Source: an uncultured Faecalibacterium sp. (GTDB lineage Bacteria > Bacillota > Clostridia > Oscillospirales > Ruminococcaceae). Taken from it: a stretch of 64,000 bases of DNA. Shown here piece by piece: positions 50,689-59,508 of this stretch. The stretch spans positions 16,388-80,387 of the forward strand of contig CALWZL010000006.1 in NCBI GenBank assembly GCA_944385995.1, read 5' to 3'. Made by a program: the position numbers and the translations under genes. A model generated the notes under the pieces. The model searched no databases. It was not told the DNA's origin and was given only the letters and a program-made list of their open reading frames with translations. How positions within the stretch are numbered: the first letter of the stretch is position 1; every line of letters begins with the position of its first letter.

Positions 50689-52230
50689 TTACTTGCGGAG
50701 GCCGCTGCGCAGCTCCTCGGCGGCCAGCTCGTGGTCCAGCGCGGCCTTCCGGCTGTCCAGCAGCAAATCCTTGTTGTAGCGGAAATACCGGTCGCAGCCG
50801 TTCTCGGTGATGAAGGTATGGGCCGCCGGAGACACGGTCAGTTCGGTGACAAAAATCACCATCTCCTGGCTCTCGCCAAAGGCCTGCTCCATAAAGTCAA
50901 AGGCGGCCTCCAGGGCGGCGGACGCCTCCTCCTGGATCTTCTCCCGCTGCCCGGCCAGTTCCTCAAAATAGCTCCGCAGCAAATCCAGCGCCTCCTGGGT
51001 TTCGGCGGCATGGGCCCGGCGGAGTTTTCCGGCCCACTCCCGCAGGGCGGCGGCCACGCCCAGACGGTGGGCCAGACCCGCCTTGTCCAGGGCGTTGGCG
51101 GTGCGCAGACGGTTGGTCTCGGCCTCGTAGTCCCCAATCTGCTGCTGGAGCAGCTGTTCAGGGTCGGAGGGTTCCGCGTCGGGCAGAACGGCCAAATCCT
51201 GTTTGAGCTGCCGCAGCATGGCGTAGCAGTCGTCGGCAATCTCATTCCGGCGGCAGGACTCGGCAAAGCGGGCTTTCAGCCCCGCCAGCATCAGGCTGAC
51301 CAGGGACAGACGCTCATCAAAGGGCGCCTGCAATAGCCGGGCAAAGGCCTCGGAACGGGGCTTGCCGGCCAGAATTTCCTCGACGCCGTAGTCGTCCCGG
51401 TACTTGTAATAGAGATCCAGATAGGACGCAAAGTCCTCGGCGATCTGCTTGTGCTGCAAATACTGCCGGATGACTTCCTCATCGGCCTGGAGGTCCAGGG
51501 ATTCATAGGTATCCAGCAGGTTGGACAGATCCTCCCAGCCCCGGGCGGTGACAAACTGGGTCCCCTCCACGTCGGCGTTGATCTGGTAGAAGTTCTGGGG
51601 ATGGAGTTCCAGATAGCTCAGGATGGCCCCGTGGATGCCCACCGTCCGGGCATATTCCCGCCAGGCGGGCAGGTCGGGCTCGATGTCCATCCGGCGGACC
51701 CGGTCCAGGGTGACAATGTCAAAATCCCGGACCGATTTGTTGTACTCGGGCGGGTTGCCCGCCGCCACAATCACCCAGCCCGCCGGGACGGCCTGGTTGC
51801 CGAAGGTCTTGCACTGCAAAAATTGCAGCATGGTGGGGGCCAGGGTCTCGGACACACAGTTGATCTCGTCGATGAAGAGGATGCCCTCTTTCAGGCCGGT
51901 GACCTCCATCTTTTCATAGATGGAGGCGATGATTTCGCTCATGGTGTACTCGGTGACCGACACATCCCGGTCGCCGTAATGCTTCTGACGGATGAAGGGC
52001 AGGCCCACGGCGCTCTGACGGGTGTGGTGGGTGATGGTGTAGGACACCAGGGCCACCCCGCATTCCCGGGCGGCCTGCTCCAGAATCTGGGTCTTGCCGA
52101 TGCCCGGAGGGCCCATCAGCAGGATGGGACGCTGACGGATGGCGGGGATGGCATACTCTCCCAGGGCGTCCTTGGCCAGATAGGCCCGGACAGACCGCTT
52201 GATCTCCTCTTTTGCACGCTTGATATTCAT
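50689..52230 (-). CDS. MoxR-type AAA+ ATPase
   Basis: A 513-residue ATPase. Walker A is GPPGIGKT (residues 40-47), Walker B ILFIDEIN, sensor region VIVAAGNPPEYN and arginine-finger-like LDRVRRMDIEP. The C-terminal 250 residues are helical and uncharacterised. MoxR ATPases work with VWA-domain partners as chaperone or metal-insertion machines, and the partner is the gene directly upstream (start codons and stop overlap closely). The start at 52230 follows GTGAGGAATC; an upstream GTG at 52245 is possible. Confidence 0.88.
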   Translation of the reverse strand: MNIKRAKEEIKRSVRAYLAKDALGEYAIPAIRQRPILLMGPPGIGKTQILEQAARECGVALVSYTITHHTRQSAVGLPFIRQKHYGDRDVSVTEYTMSEIIASIYEKMEVTGLKEGILFIDEINCVSETLAPTMLQFLQCKTFGNQAVPAGWVIVAAGNPPEYNKSVRDFDIVTLDRVRRMDIEPDLPAWREYARTVGIHGAILSYLELHPQNFYQINADVEGTQFVTARGWEDLSNLLDTYESLDLQADEEVIRQYLQHKQIAEDFASYLDLYYKYRDDYGVEEILAGKPRSEAFARLLQAPFDERLSLVSLMLAGLKARFAESCRRNEIADDCYAMLRQLKQDLAVLPDAEPSDPEQLLQQQIGDYEAETNRLRTANALDKAGLAHRLGVAAALREWAGKLRRAHAAETQEALDLLRSYFEELAGQREKIQEEASAALEAAFDFMEQAFGESQEMVIFVTELTVSPAAHTFITENGCDRYFRYNKDLLLDSRKAALDHELAAEELRSGLRK

Positions 52231-52241
52231 AGACAGATTCC

Positions 52242-53669
52242 TCACGAATTGTTCAGATCACGATAGAGGTCCTGGTCCTCGTCGAAGGCCGCCGCCAGTC
52301 CGCCGGCCGGGGCCGGGTCGGGCCGGCTGAATTCGTCCTCGTCCAGCACCACCTTGATGGCCCAGGGCGGCACGTTGGCGTCGTCGAATTTGTCTCCCAG
52401 GAACAGGAAGGCCGTCTCATAGGGCGGGCGGCGGGCGGGATAGGTTCCCATGCCGTCGGTGAAGTAGAGCAGGCCCCGCAGGTTCTGAAACTTCTTTTCC
52501 TCGCACAGCCGGGTCACATAGGCAAAGGCGGGACGGAAATCGGTGCCGCCGCCCCCTGCCAGCTCGAAATGGTCCATCAGGTCGATGAGCTCGTCCTCGG
52601 TGGTGACCAGATGATCCCGCTGGACCTTGTTGTCAGCCTGGATGATGTGGAGGTTCATCCGGCGGAAAAAGCTCTCCCGCTGCTTCAAAAGGGCGTAGGT
52701 CTCGGAGAGGAAACTCCGCACCAGCGCCCCCGAAGTGGAATAGCTGGTGTCGATGACCAGGGCGATTTCCTCGATCTTTTTGCTCTCCCGGGTCTCCACC
52801 GGCTCGATGAGGGGCATATTTCCATAGACCGACAGCCCGTAGGTATAGAAGTTCAGATCAAAGGTGTCGGGGTCCAGATGGGGCTCCTCCCGCAGCACGC
52901 AGAACCGCCGCAGAAAATCCCGGTAGCTGCTGCGGCTCCGGTTGGCGGCCTTCACCGCCTCGGCCAGATTGCCGGCATTGGCGCCGGCCTCCTTGTCGTG
53001 CAGCTCCAGTTCCGTCTCCATCCGCCGCCCGATCTTCTGCCAGGTTTTTTGCAGCTGCGGCGAAGGGACCGGCTGATTGGGCTGGCCGGGTTTGGGCCAC
53101 AGCCGGTGGTCGTCGGCGTAGAATTCCCGGGCCAGCTGTTTCTGAACGCCGGGGGTCTGGGTCAAAAGCCAGCGGTAGGCGGGAGCCGCCGCCGCCACAT
53201 GGCCCCCCTCGGTGAGGGCCTCATAGGCCCGGCGCCGCACATAGGTGAGAGGCCGCAGGATACTCTTGCGCCCCAGGCCGTCGATGACGTTTTCCACCGC
53301 CAAATCACAGGCCAGATGCCAGAGCACCGGGTCCCGGCTGCCCTGGAGCCAGAGATGCCGGAATACACAGTGGAATATGGTGTGAAGATATAACCGTTTG
53401 AGGTATTTGGGATTTTCCCGGTAGAGCCGCAGCAATGCGCTGGGCTGGTAGAACAGGCTCCGGCCGTCGGTGGCCAGAACGCCGCACCGCTCGTCGGGAA
53501 CGGGGGTCAGGGCCCCCAGGGCCTGATCCAGAAAGCGGAAGTCCAGATACAGCTCGCTGCGCAGAACCGCCAGCACTTCGCCGCCCATCCGGGCCTGCCA
53601 TTCCTCATGGGTTTCGGGCCGGGCCGACTGAAAGGGCGCGTTGAAATCAACGGGCGCCTTGCGGGCCAT
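52242..53669 (-). CDS. DUF2201-type metallopeptidase-like VWA protein
   Basis: A 475-residue protein. The N-terminal putative metallopeptidase domain has HTIFHCVFRH, where an HExxH-type motif is altered (no Glu), and LACDLAVENVID downstream. The C-terminal VWA-like domain has the metal site LVIDTSYSTSG (DxSxS) and GGGGTDFRPAF. Together with the MoxR ATPase next to it, it forms a two-part MoxR-VWA system. The start at 53669 follows GGGAGGTGATCTGT. The altered HExxH suggests a non-catalytic or unusual metal site. Confidence 0.85.
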   Translation of the reverse strand: MARKAPVDFNAPFQSARPETHEEWQARMGGEVLAVLRSELYLDFRFLDQALGALTPVPDERCGVLATDGRSLFYQPSALLRLYRENPKYLKRLYLHTIFHCVFRHLWLQGSRDPVLWHLACDLAVENVIDGLGRKSILRPLTYVRRRAYEALTEGGHVAAAAPAYRWLLTQTPGVQKQLAREFYADDHRLWPKPGQPNQPVPSPQLQKTWQKIGRRMETELELHDKEAGANAGNLAEAVKAANRSRSSYRDFLRRFCVLREEPHLDPDTFDLNFYTYGLSVYGNMPLIEPVETRESKKIEEIALVIDTSYSTSGALVRSFLSETYALLKQRESFFRRMNLHIIQADNKVQRDHLVTTEDELIDLMDHFELAGGGGTDFRPAFAYVTRLCEEKKFQNLRGLLYFTDGMGTYPARRPPYETAFLFLGDKFDDANVPPWAIKVVLDEDEFSRPDPAPAGGLAAAFDEDQDLYRDLNNS

Positions 53670-53695
53670 ACAGATCACCTCCCGGAATATTGATC

Positions 53696-54721
53696 TTAAA
53701 AATCATCAAATGTATAACGCCGTTTGGGCTTGGGGGGCCGGGCGCGGTATTCGGCGTCGGCCAGCAGGGCGGCAGACTGGGCATCTCCGGCCCTCTGTGC
53801 CGCGCCGGAAGCCGCCACCAACGCCGTCCCGTCCAGGACATTCAGGTCCAGCAGAGCCCGCAGGCTCTCCCGGTCCTGGGCCCGGATCAAAGCCTCAGCC
53901 ACCGCCGCTCCCTGCTGGGCTAGAAAGGCCCGGTAGCAGCCAGCGGCCTCCTCCCCCAGCTGCCAGGGATACCGGAGCCGGTCCAAACAGAGAAGGGCCA
54001 TATAGGTGGGGTCGTCTCCGCCGTGGCCCTGGGCAAAGATGGCGTCGTACTCATCGCAGAGGAGCCGCCCATCCCGGAAACACTGCCGGTAGTGGTATCC
54101 CTGTCCCGAGAAGGTGTGGAGCAGGATATGGGCGGGGGTCTCCTCGATGTCCTCCCAGTATTCGGGGTAGCGGAACACAGCCGCCGGCTCTCCTTCGGGC
54201 CCGTCAGGCAGAAAGGAGACCCGCAAATTGCTGGAAATATTGTTGACGATGGCGGACAGCCCGGTGGCCGCATCGGGCTGGGCGCAGACCACAAGATCGG
54301 TCAGGACAAAACAGTTGAGAAAGACATCGCTGCCCACCGACAGGGGCCCGCTGCCCATGGTGATTTTGCGGAGGGCCCGGCAGTTGTAAAAGGCGCAGCT
54401 GCCGATTTCCCGCAGCGCCTGGGGCAGGGTCATCTCTTCCAGAAAGCTGCCCGCAATGGGGTGAAGTTCCTCCCCTGCGGCGGCCGGGTCAGCGGGGACC
54501 ATGGGCCCCGCCCCGTCCCATCCGCATCGGAACAGCTGCCCCGGCATCCGGTCCCGGACGGTGCCGGAAAAGCAATAGCTGCCCAGCCTGGCCAGGGGCA
54601 GGGGCTGCCCGTCAGGGCCGGGCAGAGTCTCGGGCAGAACCAGAACAGGTTCCTCCCCATAGACCCGGGCCAGAGCCGCTGTGCCGTCGGGCTGCACCGT
54701 GTAATCAAAGGTATACCGCAT
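53696..54721 (-). CDS. BspA-like leucine-rich repeat protein
   Basis: A 341-residue cytoplasmic protein (no signal peptide). Units such as LGSYCFSGTVRD, IGSCAFYNCRALRKITM and VGSDVFLNCFVLTDLVV match the LRR_5/BspA repeat. The C-terminal third (AEALIRAQDRESLRALLDLN, ALVAASGAAQRAGDAQSAAL) resembles ankyrin-like helix pairs. It opens the operon with the VWA and MoxR genes (26 bp spacing) and may be the adaptor or client selector of that system (inference). GGGAGGCATCC precedes the ATG. Confidence 0.8.
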   Translation of the reverse strand: MRYTFDYTVQPDGTAALARVYGEEPVLVLPETLPGPDGQPLPLARLGSYCFSGTVRDRMPGQLFRCGWDGAGPMVPADPAAAGEELHPIAGSFLEEMTLPQALREIGSCAFYNCRALRKITMGSGPLSVGSDVFLNCFVLTDLVVCAQPDAATGLSAIVNNISSNLRVSFLPDGPEGEPAAVFRYPEYWEDIEETPAHILLHTFSGQGYHYRQCFRDGRLLCDEYDAIFAQGHGGDDPTYMALLCLDRLRYPWQLGEEAAGCYRAFLAQQGAAVAEALIRAQDRESLRALLDLNVLDGTALVAASGAAQRAGDAQSAALLADAEYRARPPKPKRRYTFDDF

Positions 54722-54735
54722 GGATGCCTCCCATC

Positions 54736-54778
54736 CAAAACAAAGCGCCCCCGCGGCGTGTTGCCGCCGGGAAGCGCT
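54736..54778 (-). terminator. Terminator after the FMN-binding gene
   Basis: An AGCGC..GGCGGC/GCCGC..GCGCT stem with loop AACAC is followed on the minus strand by TTTGTTTT. No separate promoter is visible between it and the LRR gene, so readthrough may feed that operon. Confidence 0.7.
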
Positions 54779-54790
54779 CGTCTTTTGTCA

Positions 54791-55189
54791 TCAGCCTGCG
54801 GCCTGGGCCAGGCAATCTTCCATCCCGGCCAGGACGGCCTGACTGGTATAGGTGCTGCCGGCCACAATGTCCACCTTGTCGGTGGAGCCCGCCTCGGTCA
54901 GGTCTGCGGCCAGCTGGGCCGCAGCAGCGCCGCCCAGGGCAGGGGTTTCGCCCGATGCGTCAGCCTGGACTTCCGACACCATCCCGCTGGAGATGGTGAC
55001 GGTGACCGTCACCTCGCTGAGGTAGCCCTGCTGCACCGAGGTATACACCCCATCCAGCAGCAAAACGTTGTTGGGATTTTCCCCGCCGGGCAGGGGCTCG
55101 GTGTTGTGGATATAGAAGAGCAAACCGATCGCCATCAAAAAGGTGATGACCGCCATCAGCAGAGCATTGCGCAGGATGCGTCTGGGCAT
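54791..55189 (-). CDS. FMN-binding domain lipoprotein-like membrane protein
   Basis: A 132-residue protein with an N-terminal membrane anchor (about 8-28) and an extracytoplasmic FMN_bind domain. The region VDIVAGSTYTSQAVLAGMEDCL has the Thr context (S/T-x-T-S) at which FMN is covalently attached in RnfG/NqrC-like domains. It would carry a flavin for electron transfer outside the membrane. It follows glnS by 35 bp and AAAGGAGGGCC precedes the ATG. Confidence 0.85.
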   Translation of the reverse strand: MPRRILRNALLMAVITFLMAIGLLFYIHNTEPLPGGENPNNVLLLDGVYTSVQQGYLSEVTVTVTISSGMVSEVQADASGETPALGGAAAAQLAADLTEAGSTDKVDIVAGSTYTSQAVLAGMEDCLAQAAG

Positions 55190-55224
55190 AATCGCAAGGC
55201 CCTCCTTTCCTATGGTTTATTGGA

Positions 55225-56901
55225 TCACTGGGGGCATTCCACCGGCTTGGCGGGCTTGAAGCTGTCCCGCAGGGTGACCACCCGGTTAAAGACGCCGGGA
55301 TTCTTGGAATCCGGGGTAAAGAAGCCGTTGCGGACAAACTGGAACTTGTCGCCGGGCTTGGCGTCGGCCAGTGCCATCTCCAGCTTGCAGCCGGTGCAGA
55401 TGGTGACGCTGTCGGGGTTCAGGAAATCCTTGTAGCTGGTGCCCTCGGGGAGATTGTTCATGTTCTCCCGGGTGAACAGCTTGTCATACAGACGGACCTC
55501 GGCCTCGATGCAGTGGGAAGCGCTGACCCAGTGGATGGTGCCCTTGACCTTGTGGCCGTCGGCGGGATTGCAGCAGCCGGCCTCCAGGTCTGCATCACAG
55601 TGGATGGCGGTGATCTTCCCCTCGGCATCCTTGTCCACGCCGGTGCACTTGACAATATAAGCGCCCATCAGACGGACTTCGCCGCCGATGGTCAGCCGCT
55701 TGAACTTGGGAGGCGGCACCTCTGCGAAGTCCTCCGCCTCAATCCAGACCTCCCGGCTGAACACCACCTGACGGGTGGAGTCATCGTTGGCGTCCCGGTT
55801 GGGGTTGTTGGGCAGGGCGAAGGTCTCGGTTTTGTCGGTGGGGTAGTTGTCCACAACCAGCTTGACCGGGTGGAGCACCGCCACACGGCGCTGGGCAGCC
55901 AGATCTAGCTCGCTGCGGACGCAGGCCTCCAGCTGGCGCATATCAATCAGGTTGTCACACTTGGCAATGCCGGCCTCCCGCACAAAGGTGAAGATGGAGG
56001 AGGGGGTATAGCCGCGGCGGCGCAGGCCGCAGAGGGTGGGCATCCGGGGATCGTCCCAGCCGTCCACAATCCCCAGCTCCACCAGTTCCCGCAGGTAGCG
56101 CTTGCTCATGACGGTGTTGGTCATGTTCAGGCGGGCAAACTCCCGCTGTTTGGGGAACTCGGTGCCGAAAATGTTGGTGATGACCCACTCATACAGGGGG
56201 CGGTGGTTCTCAAACTCCAGGCTGCACATGCTGTGGGTGATCCCCTCGATGGCGTCCTGGATGGGGTGGGCGAAATCGTACATGGGGTAGATGCACCACT
56301 TGTCGCCCTGGCGGTGGTGGGTCTCATACTTGATCCGGTAGATGGCCGGGTCCCGCATGTTCATGTTGGGGCTGGCCAGGTCGATCTTGGCCCGCAGGGT
56401 CTTTTCGCCCTCCTTGAATTCACCGGCCCGCATCCGGCGGAACAGGTCCAGGTTCTCCTCGGGGGTGCGGTCCCGCCAGGGCGAGGGACGGCTGGGCTTG
56501 CCGGCGTCGTTGCCGCGGTATTCCCGCATCTCGTCCCGGGTCAGGTCGTCCACATAGGCCTTGCCCTCCAGAATCAGCTTCTCGGCGTACTGATAGCACT
56601 GCTCGAAGTAGTCGCTGCCGTAAAAGACGCCGCCGTTGGGGTCAGCGCCCAGCCAGTGCAGGTCCTCCAGGATGCTGTTGACGTACTCGGTGCCCTCACG
56701 GGCGGGGTTGGTGTCGTCCAGACGGAGGTTGAATTTGCCGCCGTAGGCCTTGGCGATGGACCAGTTGATGTAGATCGCCTTGGCGCTGCCGATGTGCAGG
56801 TAGCCGTTGGGCTCCGGCGGGAATCGGGTATGGATCTCGCTGACTTTGCCCTCGGCCAGGTCGGCGTCGATGATATCGGTCAAAAAGTTTTTGTCTGCCA
56901 T
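55225..56901 (-). CDS. glnS: Glutaminyl-tRNA synthetase
   Basis: A 558-residue class I enzyme. The HIGH-like HIGS (36-39) lies in PPEPNGYLHIGS, the KMSKS-like VMSKRYL in the middle, and two anticodon-binding beta barrels follow. Most Firmicutes make Gln-tRNA by amidation, and GlnRS in Clostridia is thought to be acquired, so its presence is informative. The start at 56901 follows GAGGGAGAACTGTATT; the frame continues upstream through the leader but without a site or conservation. Confidence 0.95.
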   Translation of the reverse strand: MADKNFLTDIIDADLAEGKVSEIHTRFPPEPNGYLHIGSAKAIYINWSIAKAYGGKFNLRLDDTNPAREGTEYVNSILEDLHWLGADPNGGVFYGSDYFEQCYQYAEKLILEGKAYVDDLTRDEMREYRGNDAGKPSRPSPWRDRTPEENLDLFRRMRAGEFKEGEKTLRAKIDLASPNMNMRDPAIYRIKYETHHRQGDKWCIYPMYDFAHPIQDAIEGITHSMCSLEFENHRPLYEWVITNIFGTEFPKQREFARLNMTNTVMSKRYLRELVELGIVDGWDDPRMPTLCGLRRRGYTPSSIFTFVREAGIAKCDNLIDMRQLEACVRSELDLAAQRRVAVLHPVKLVVDNYPTDKTETFALPNNPNRDANDDSTRQVVFSREVWIEAEDFAEVPPPKFKRLTIGGEVRLMGAYIVKCTGVDKDAEGKITAIHCDADLEAGCCNPADGHKVKGTIHWVSASHCIEAEVRLYDKLFTRENMNNLPEGTSYKDFLNPDSVTICTGCKLEMALADAKPGDKFQFVRNGFFTPDSKNPGVFNRVVTLRDSFKPAKPVECPQ

Positions 56902-57199
56902 AATACAGTTCTCCCTCATACTGCTCGCTGCTTGGATCCCGTCCGTCCGGCGCTGGGCGCACCGGACAGACCCACGCGGGGAAACTTGCCGGCGCGCCGG
57001 ACCCCGGGTCCGGTCTGCCGGGCATCTTTCGCTGGGCTGGTCAGACGGTATCTGCCCGCCGGTTTTCCACCCGTCCGCCGGGGACGGTGGAATACAGGCC
57101 CTTCCAGCCCGGAAAACCACAGGAAAAGCTGCCCGCGCATGCTTCGGTGCACACCAGGCCGCTTTCCTGCCGGGCATATCTGCGATACACCCCTTATAA
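56902..57199 (-). ncRNA. Long structured leader upstream of glnS (candidate)
   Basis: The transcript from the promoter at 57206-57234 has about 300 nt before the ATG. It includes several GC-rich stems, e.g. GTCCGG.GCGC-cca-GCGC.CGGAC near the 3' end, GGACCCGGGGTCC, and long-range GGTTTTCC/GGAAAACC. The sequence TGCCCGGCAG occurs twice. No stem is followed by a T-run and no T-box or known riboswitch signature is recognised. Confidence 0.4.
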
Positions 57200-57205
57200 T
57201 GGTAT

Positions 57206-57234
57206 ATCATACAACATTTTCGGCTTTCCTGCAA
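57206..57234 (-). promoter_or_regulatory. glnS promoter
   Basis: Minus-strand TTGCAG (57229-57234), 17-bp spacer and TATGAT (57206-57211). Confidence 0.7.
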
Positions 57235-57305
57235 GAAGGGCGGGGACAGTTTTCTCTTTTGAATTACCCTCAGGATTTTTTCTGCCGGTAATTCGTGCAG
57301 AATGC

Positions 57306-57334
57306 TTGACATCCGGCGCGAAGTATCGTATAGT
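57306..57334 (+). promoter_or_regulatory. YitT gene promoter
   Basis: TTGACA (57306-57311), 17-bp spacer and TATAGT (57329-57334). Confidence 0.85.
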
Positions 57335-57394
57335 TCTGCATGGTGTAATTTTTTTGTGCCGGCGGCGGCACAATACAGCGAGGAAAAGGAAATT

Positions 57395-58282
57395 ATGATG
57401 GACCTAGTCAAAGACGCTTTCAAAAAGGAAAAATTGATCGCCAACCTCCGGTTTTTTGTCCTGCTGAATCTGGGCTTAATCCTGACGGCTCTGGGCATTG
57501 TCTGGTTCAAGACCCCCAACCATTTCGCTTTCGGCGGCACGTCGGGCCTGTCGGTGTTGCTGTCGGCTTTGTTCCCCCAGTTCAACGTGGGCTTTTTCAT
57601 GTGGGTGCTCAACATCATCCTGGTGGTGCTGGGCTTTATCTTCCTGGGCATCAGCTGCATGGGATGGACGGTGTTCTCCTCCTTCGCCCTCTCTTTCTAT
57701 GTCTCCCTGTGCGAGACCATCTGGCCTATGTCCCGGCCCTTCACCGATGACACCCTGCTGGAGCTGATCTTTGCGGTGCTGCTGCCCGCCGTCGGCGCCG
57801 CCATCGTCTTTAACATTGGCGCCTCCACCGGCGGTACAGATATTGTTGCCCTGATTCTGACCAAGCATACATCCCTCAACATCGGCACCGCCCTGATGGT
57901 CAGCGATGTGCTGATTATCATCGGTGCGGCCGCCATCTTCGGCGTCTCCACCGGCCTGTACTGCGTGCTGGGCCTGATCGGCAAATCCTTTGTGGTGGAC
58001 GGCGTCATTGAAAGCATCAACCAGCGCAAGGTCTGCACGGTGGTCACCTCCAACCCTGAGGATGTCATCGACTTCATCCTGGACGAGCTCCACCGCTCCG
58101 CCACCGTGGAGGAGGCCCAGGGCGCCTACACCGGCAAGGAATTGACGGTGGTGATGACCGTTCTGACCCGCCGGGAGGCCGCCCGCCTGCGCAACTTCCT
58201 GCGGACAAACGACAACCACGCTTTCATCACCATTGTGAATTCCAGCGAGATCATCGGCAAGGGATTCCGTGCGCTGAACTGA
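57395..58282 (+). CDS. YitT-family membrane protein with DUF2179 domain
   Basis: A 295-residue protein with five to six membrane helices (about 20-200). It carries the family motifs FAFGGTSGLSVLL and NIGASTGGTDIVALIL. A cytoplasmic C-terminal DUF2179 domain (210-295) follows, with GKELTVVMTVLTRREAARL. YitT proteins are widespread Firmicutes membrane proteins of unclear transport function. The start at 57395 follows AGGAAAAGGAAATT; the frame upstream overlaps the promoter. Confidence 0.9.
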   Translation: MMDLVKDAFKKEKLIANLRFFVLLNLGLILTALGIVWFKTPNHFAFGGTSGLSVLLSALFPQFNVGFFMWVLNIILVVLGFIFLGISCMGWTVFSSFALSFYVSLCETIWPMSRPFTDDTLLELIFAVLLPAVGAAIVFNIGASTGGTDIVALILTKHTSLNIGTALMVSDVLIIIGAAAIFGVSTGLYCVLGLIGKSFVVDGVIESINQRKVCTVVTSNPEDVIDFILDELHRSATVEEAQGAYTGKELTVVMTVLTRREAARLRNFLRTNDNHAFITIVNSSEIIGKGFRALN

Positions 58283-58328
58283 CCTCCAGCGGGCCGGTTC
58301 AGGGCCGCAAAGTAGTCATACTTATCAT

Positions 58329-58360
58329 CAAAAAGGCCGTCCGAAAGGGCGGCTTTTTTG
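58329..58360 (+). terminator. Terminator after the YitT gene
   Basis: AAAGGCCGTCC-GAAA-GGGCGGC followed by TTTTTT. Confidence 0.85.
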
Positions 58361-58414
58361 CAGTTTTCACCAGAATTCGCACCGAGGCGGGCGGCATCTC
58401 CCCCGTTCTGGCGG

Positions 58415-58443
58415 TAGTCAAAATCCAACAGATATGGTACAAT
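58415..58443 (+). promoter_or_regulatory. purC promoter
   Basis: TAGTCA (58415-58420), 17-bp spacer and TACAAT (58438-58443), about 60 bp before the ATG. No purine riboswitch is seen. Confidence 0.7.
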
Positions 58444-58502
58444 AAGGCGGTAAACATACCGCGGCCCCGGCGGCCGCTTGACAGAAGAAGGAGTGTTTTT
58501 CG

Positions 58503-59372
58503 ATGACTGAATACAAGCCTTTCAAAGAGGGCAAGGTCCGCGAGATCTACGACGTGGGCGACGCCCTGGTGATGGTAGCGACCGACCGCATTTCCGCCTT
58601 TGACGTGATTCTGAAGAACAAGATCACCAAGAAGGGCACCGTCCTGACCCAGATGAGCAAGTTCTGGTTTGACTACACCAAGGATGTCCTGCCCAACCAC
58701 ATGATTTCGGTGAACACCGCCGACATGCCGGAATTCTTCCGTCAGCCCCAGTTTGAGGGCAACAGCATGCTCTGCCGCAAGCTGACCATGCTGCCCATCG
58801 AGTGCATTGTCCGCGGCTACATCACCGGCAGCGGCTGGGCCAGCTACCAGAAGACCGGCAAGGTCTGCGGCATCACCCTGCCCGAGGGCCTGCGCGAGTC
58901 GGACAAGCTGCCCGAGCCCATCTACACCCCCAGCACCAAGGCCGACCTGGGCGACCACGACGAGAACATCTCCTACGAGCAGAGCATCACGGTGCTGGAG
59001 AAGCACTTCCCCGGCAAGGGCGAGGAGTACGCCGCCAAGCTGCGGGATTACACCATTGCCCTGTACAAGAAGTGCGCTGACTACGCTCTGAGCCGCGGCA
59101 TCATCATTGCCGACACCAAGTTCGAGTTCGGCCTGGACGAGGCCGGCAACGTAGTTCTGGGCGATGAGATGCTGACCCCCGATTCCTCCCGCTTCTGGCC
59201 CCTGGAGGGCTATGAGCCGGGCCACGGCCAGCCCTCTTTCGACAAGCAGTTTGTCCGCGACTGGCTGAAGGCCAACCCCGACAGCGATTACCTGCTGCCC
59301 CAGGATGTCATCGACAAGACCATTGCCAAGTACCTGGAAGCCTATGAGCTCCTGACCGGCACCAAGCTGTAA
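58503..59372 (+). CDS. purC: SAICAR synthetase (phosphoribosylaminoimidazole-succinocarboxamide synthase)
   Basis: A 289-residue purine-biosynthesis enzyme that joins aspartate to CAIR. It has the ATP-binding N-terminus KEGKVREIYDVGD, the family signature ECIVRGYITGSGWASY, and C-terminal IIIADTKFEFGLDE and DEMLTPDSSRFW. The length is that of the longer eukaryote-like PurC type. GAAGGAG precedes the ATG. It stands alone rather than in a pur operon. Confidence 0.96.
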   Translation: MTEYKPFKEGKVREIYDVGDALVMVATDRISAFDVILKNKITKKGTVLTQMSKFWFDYTKDVLPNHMISVNTADMPEFFRQPQFEGNSMLCRKLTMLPIECIVRGYITGSGWASYQKTGKVCGITLPEGLRESDKLPEPIYTPSTKADLGDHDENISYEQSITVLEKHFPGKGEEYAAKLRDYTIALYKKCADYALSRGIIIADTKFEFGLDEAGNVVLGDEMLTPDSSRFWPLEGYEPGHGQPSFDKQFVRDWLKANPDSDYLLPQDVIDKTIAKYLEAYELLTGTKL

Positions 59373-59388
59373 TATTTCCCCTGCATCT

Positions 59389-59426
59389 TCCCGCCTGCGG
59401 CCCTCCGGCCCGGGCGGGTTTTTCTT
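59389..59426 (+). terminator. purC terminator
   Basis: A CCCGCC..GGCGGG stem with an internal GGCC pairing is followed by TTTTTCTTTT. Confidence 0.85.
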
Positions 59427-59441
59427 TTGCCCGGACACAAC

Positions 59442-59476
59442 AAAGCCCCCGGGAGGCTTTTGCACCTCCCGGGGGC
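59442..59476 (-). terminator. Terminator of Hsp20 gene 1
   Basis: A perfect 12-bp stem (GCCCCCGGGAGG and complement, 8-nt loop) is followed on the minus strand by TTTGTTGTG. Confidence 0.8.
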
Positions 59477-59508
59477 GAACGTTGTACTTTGGTGGGACCC
59501 TGACGGCC

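Noticed and set aside
56902-57199. T-box riboswitch before glnS
   Set aside because: GGGTGGAAAACC resembles the antiterminator only loosely. No terminator with T-run or clear specifier stem is present.
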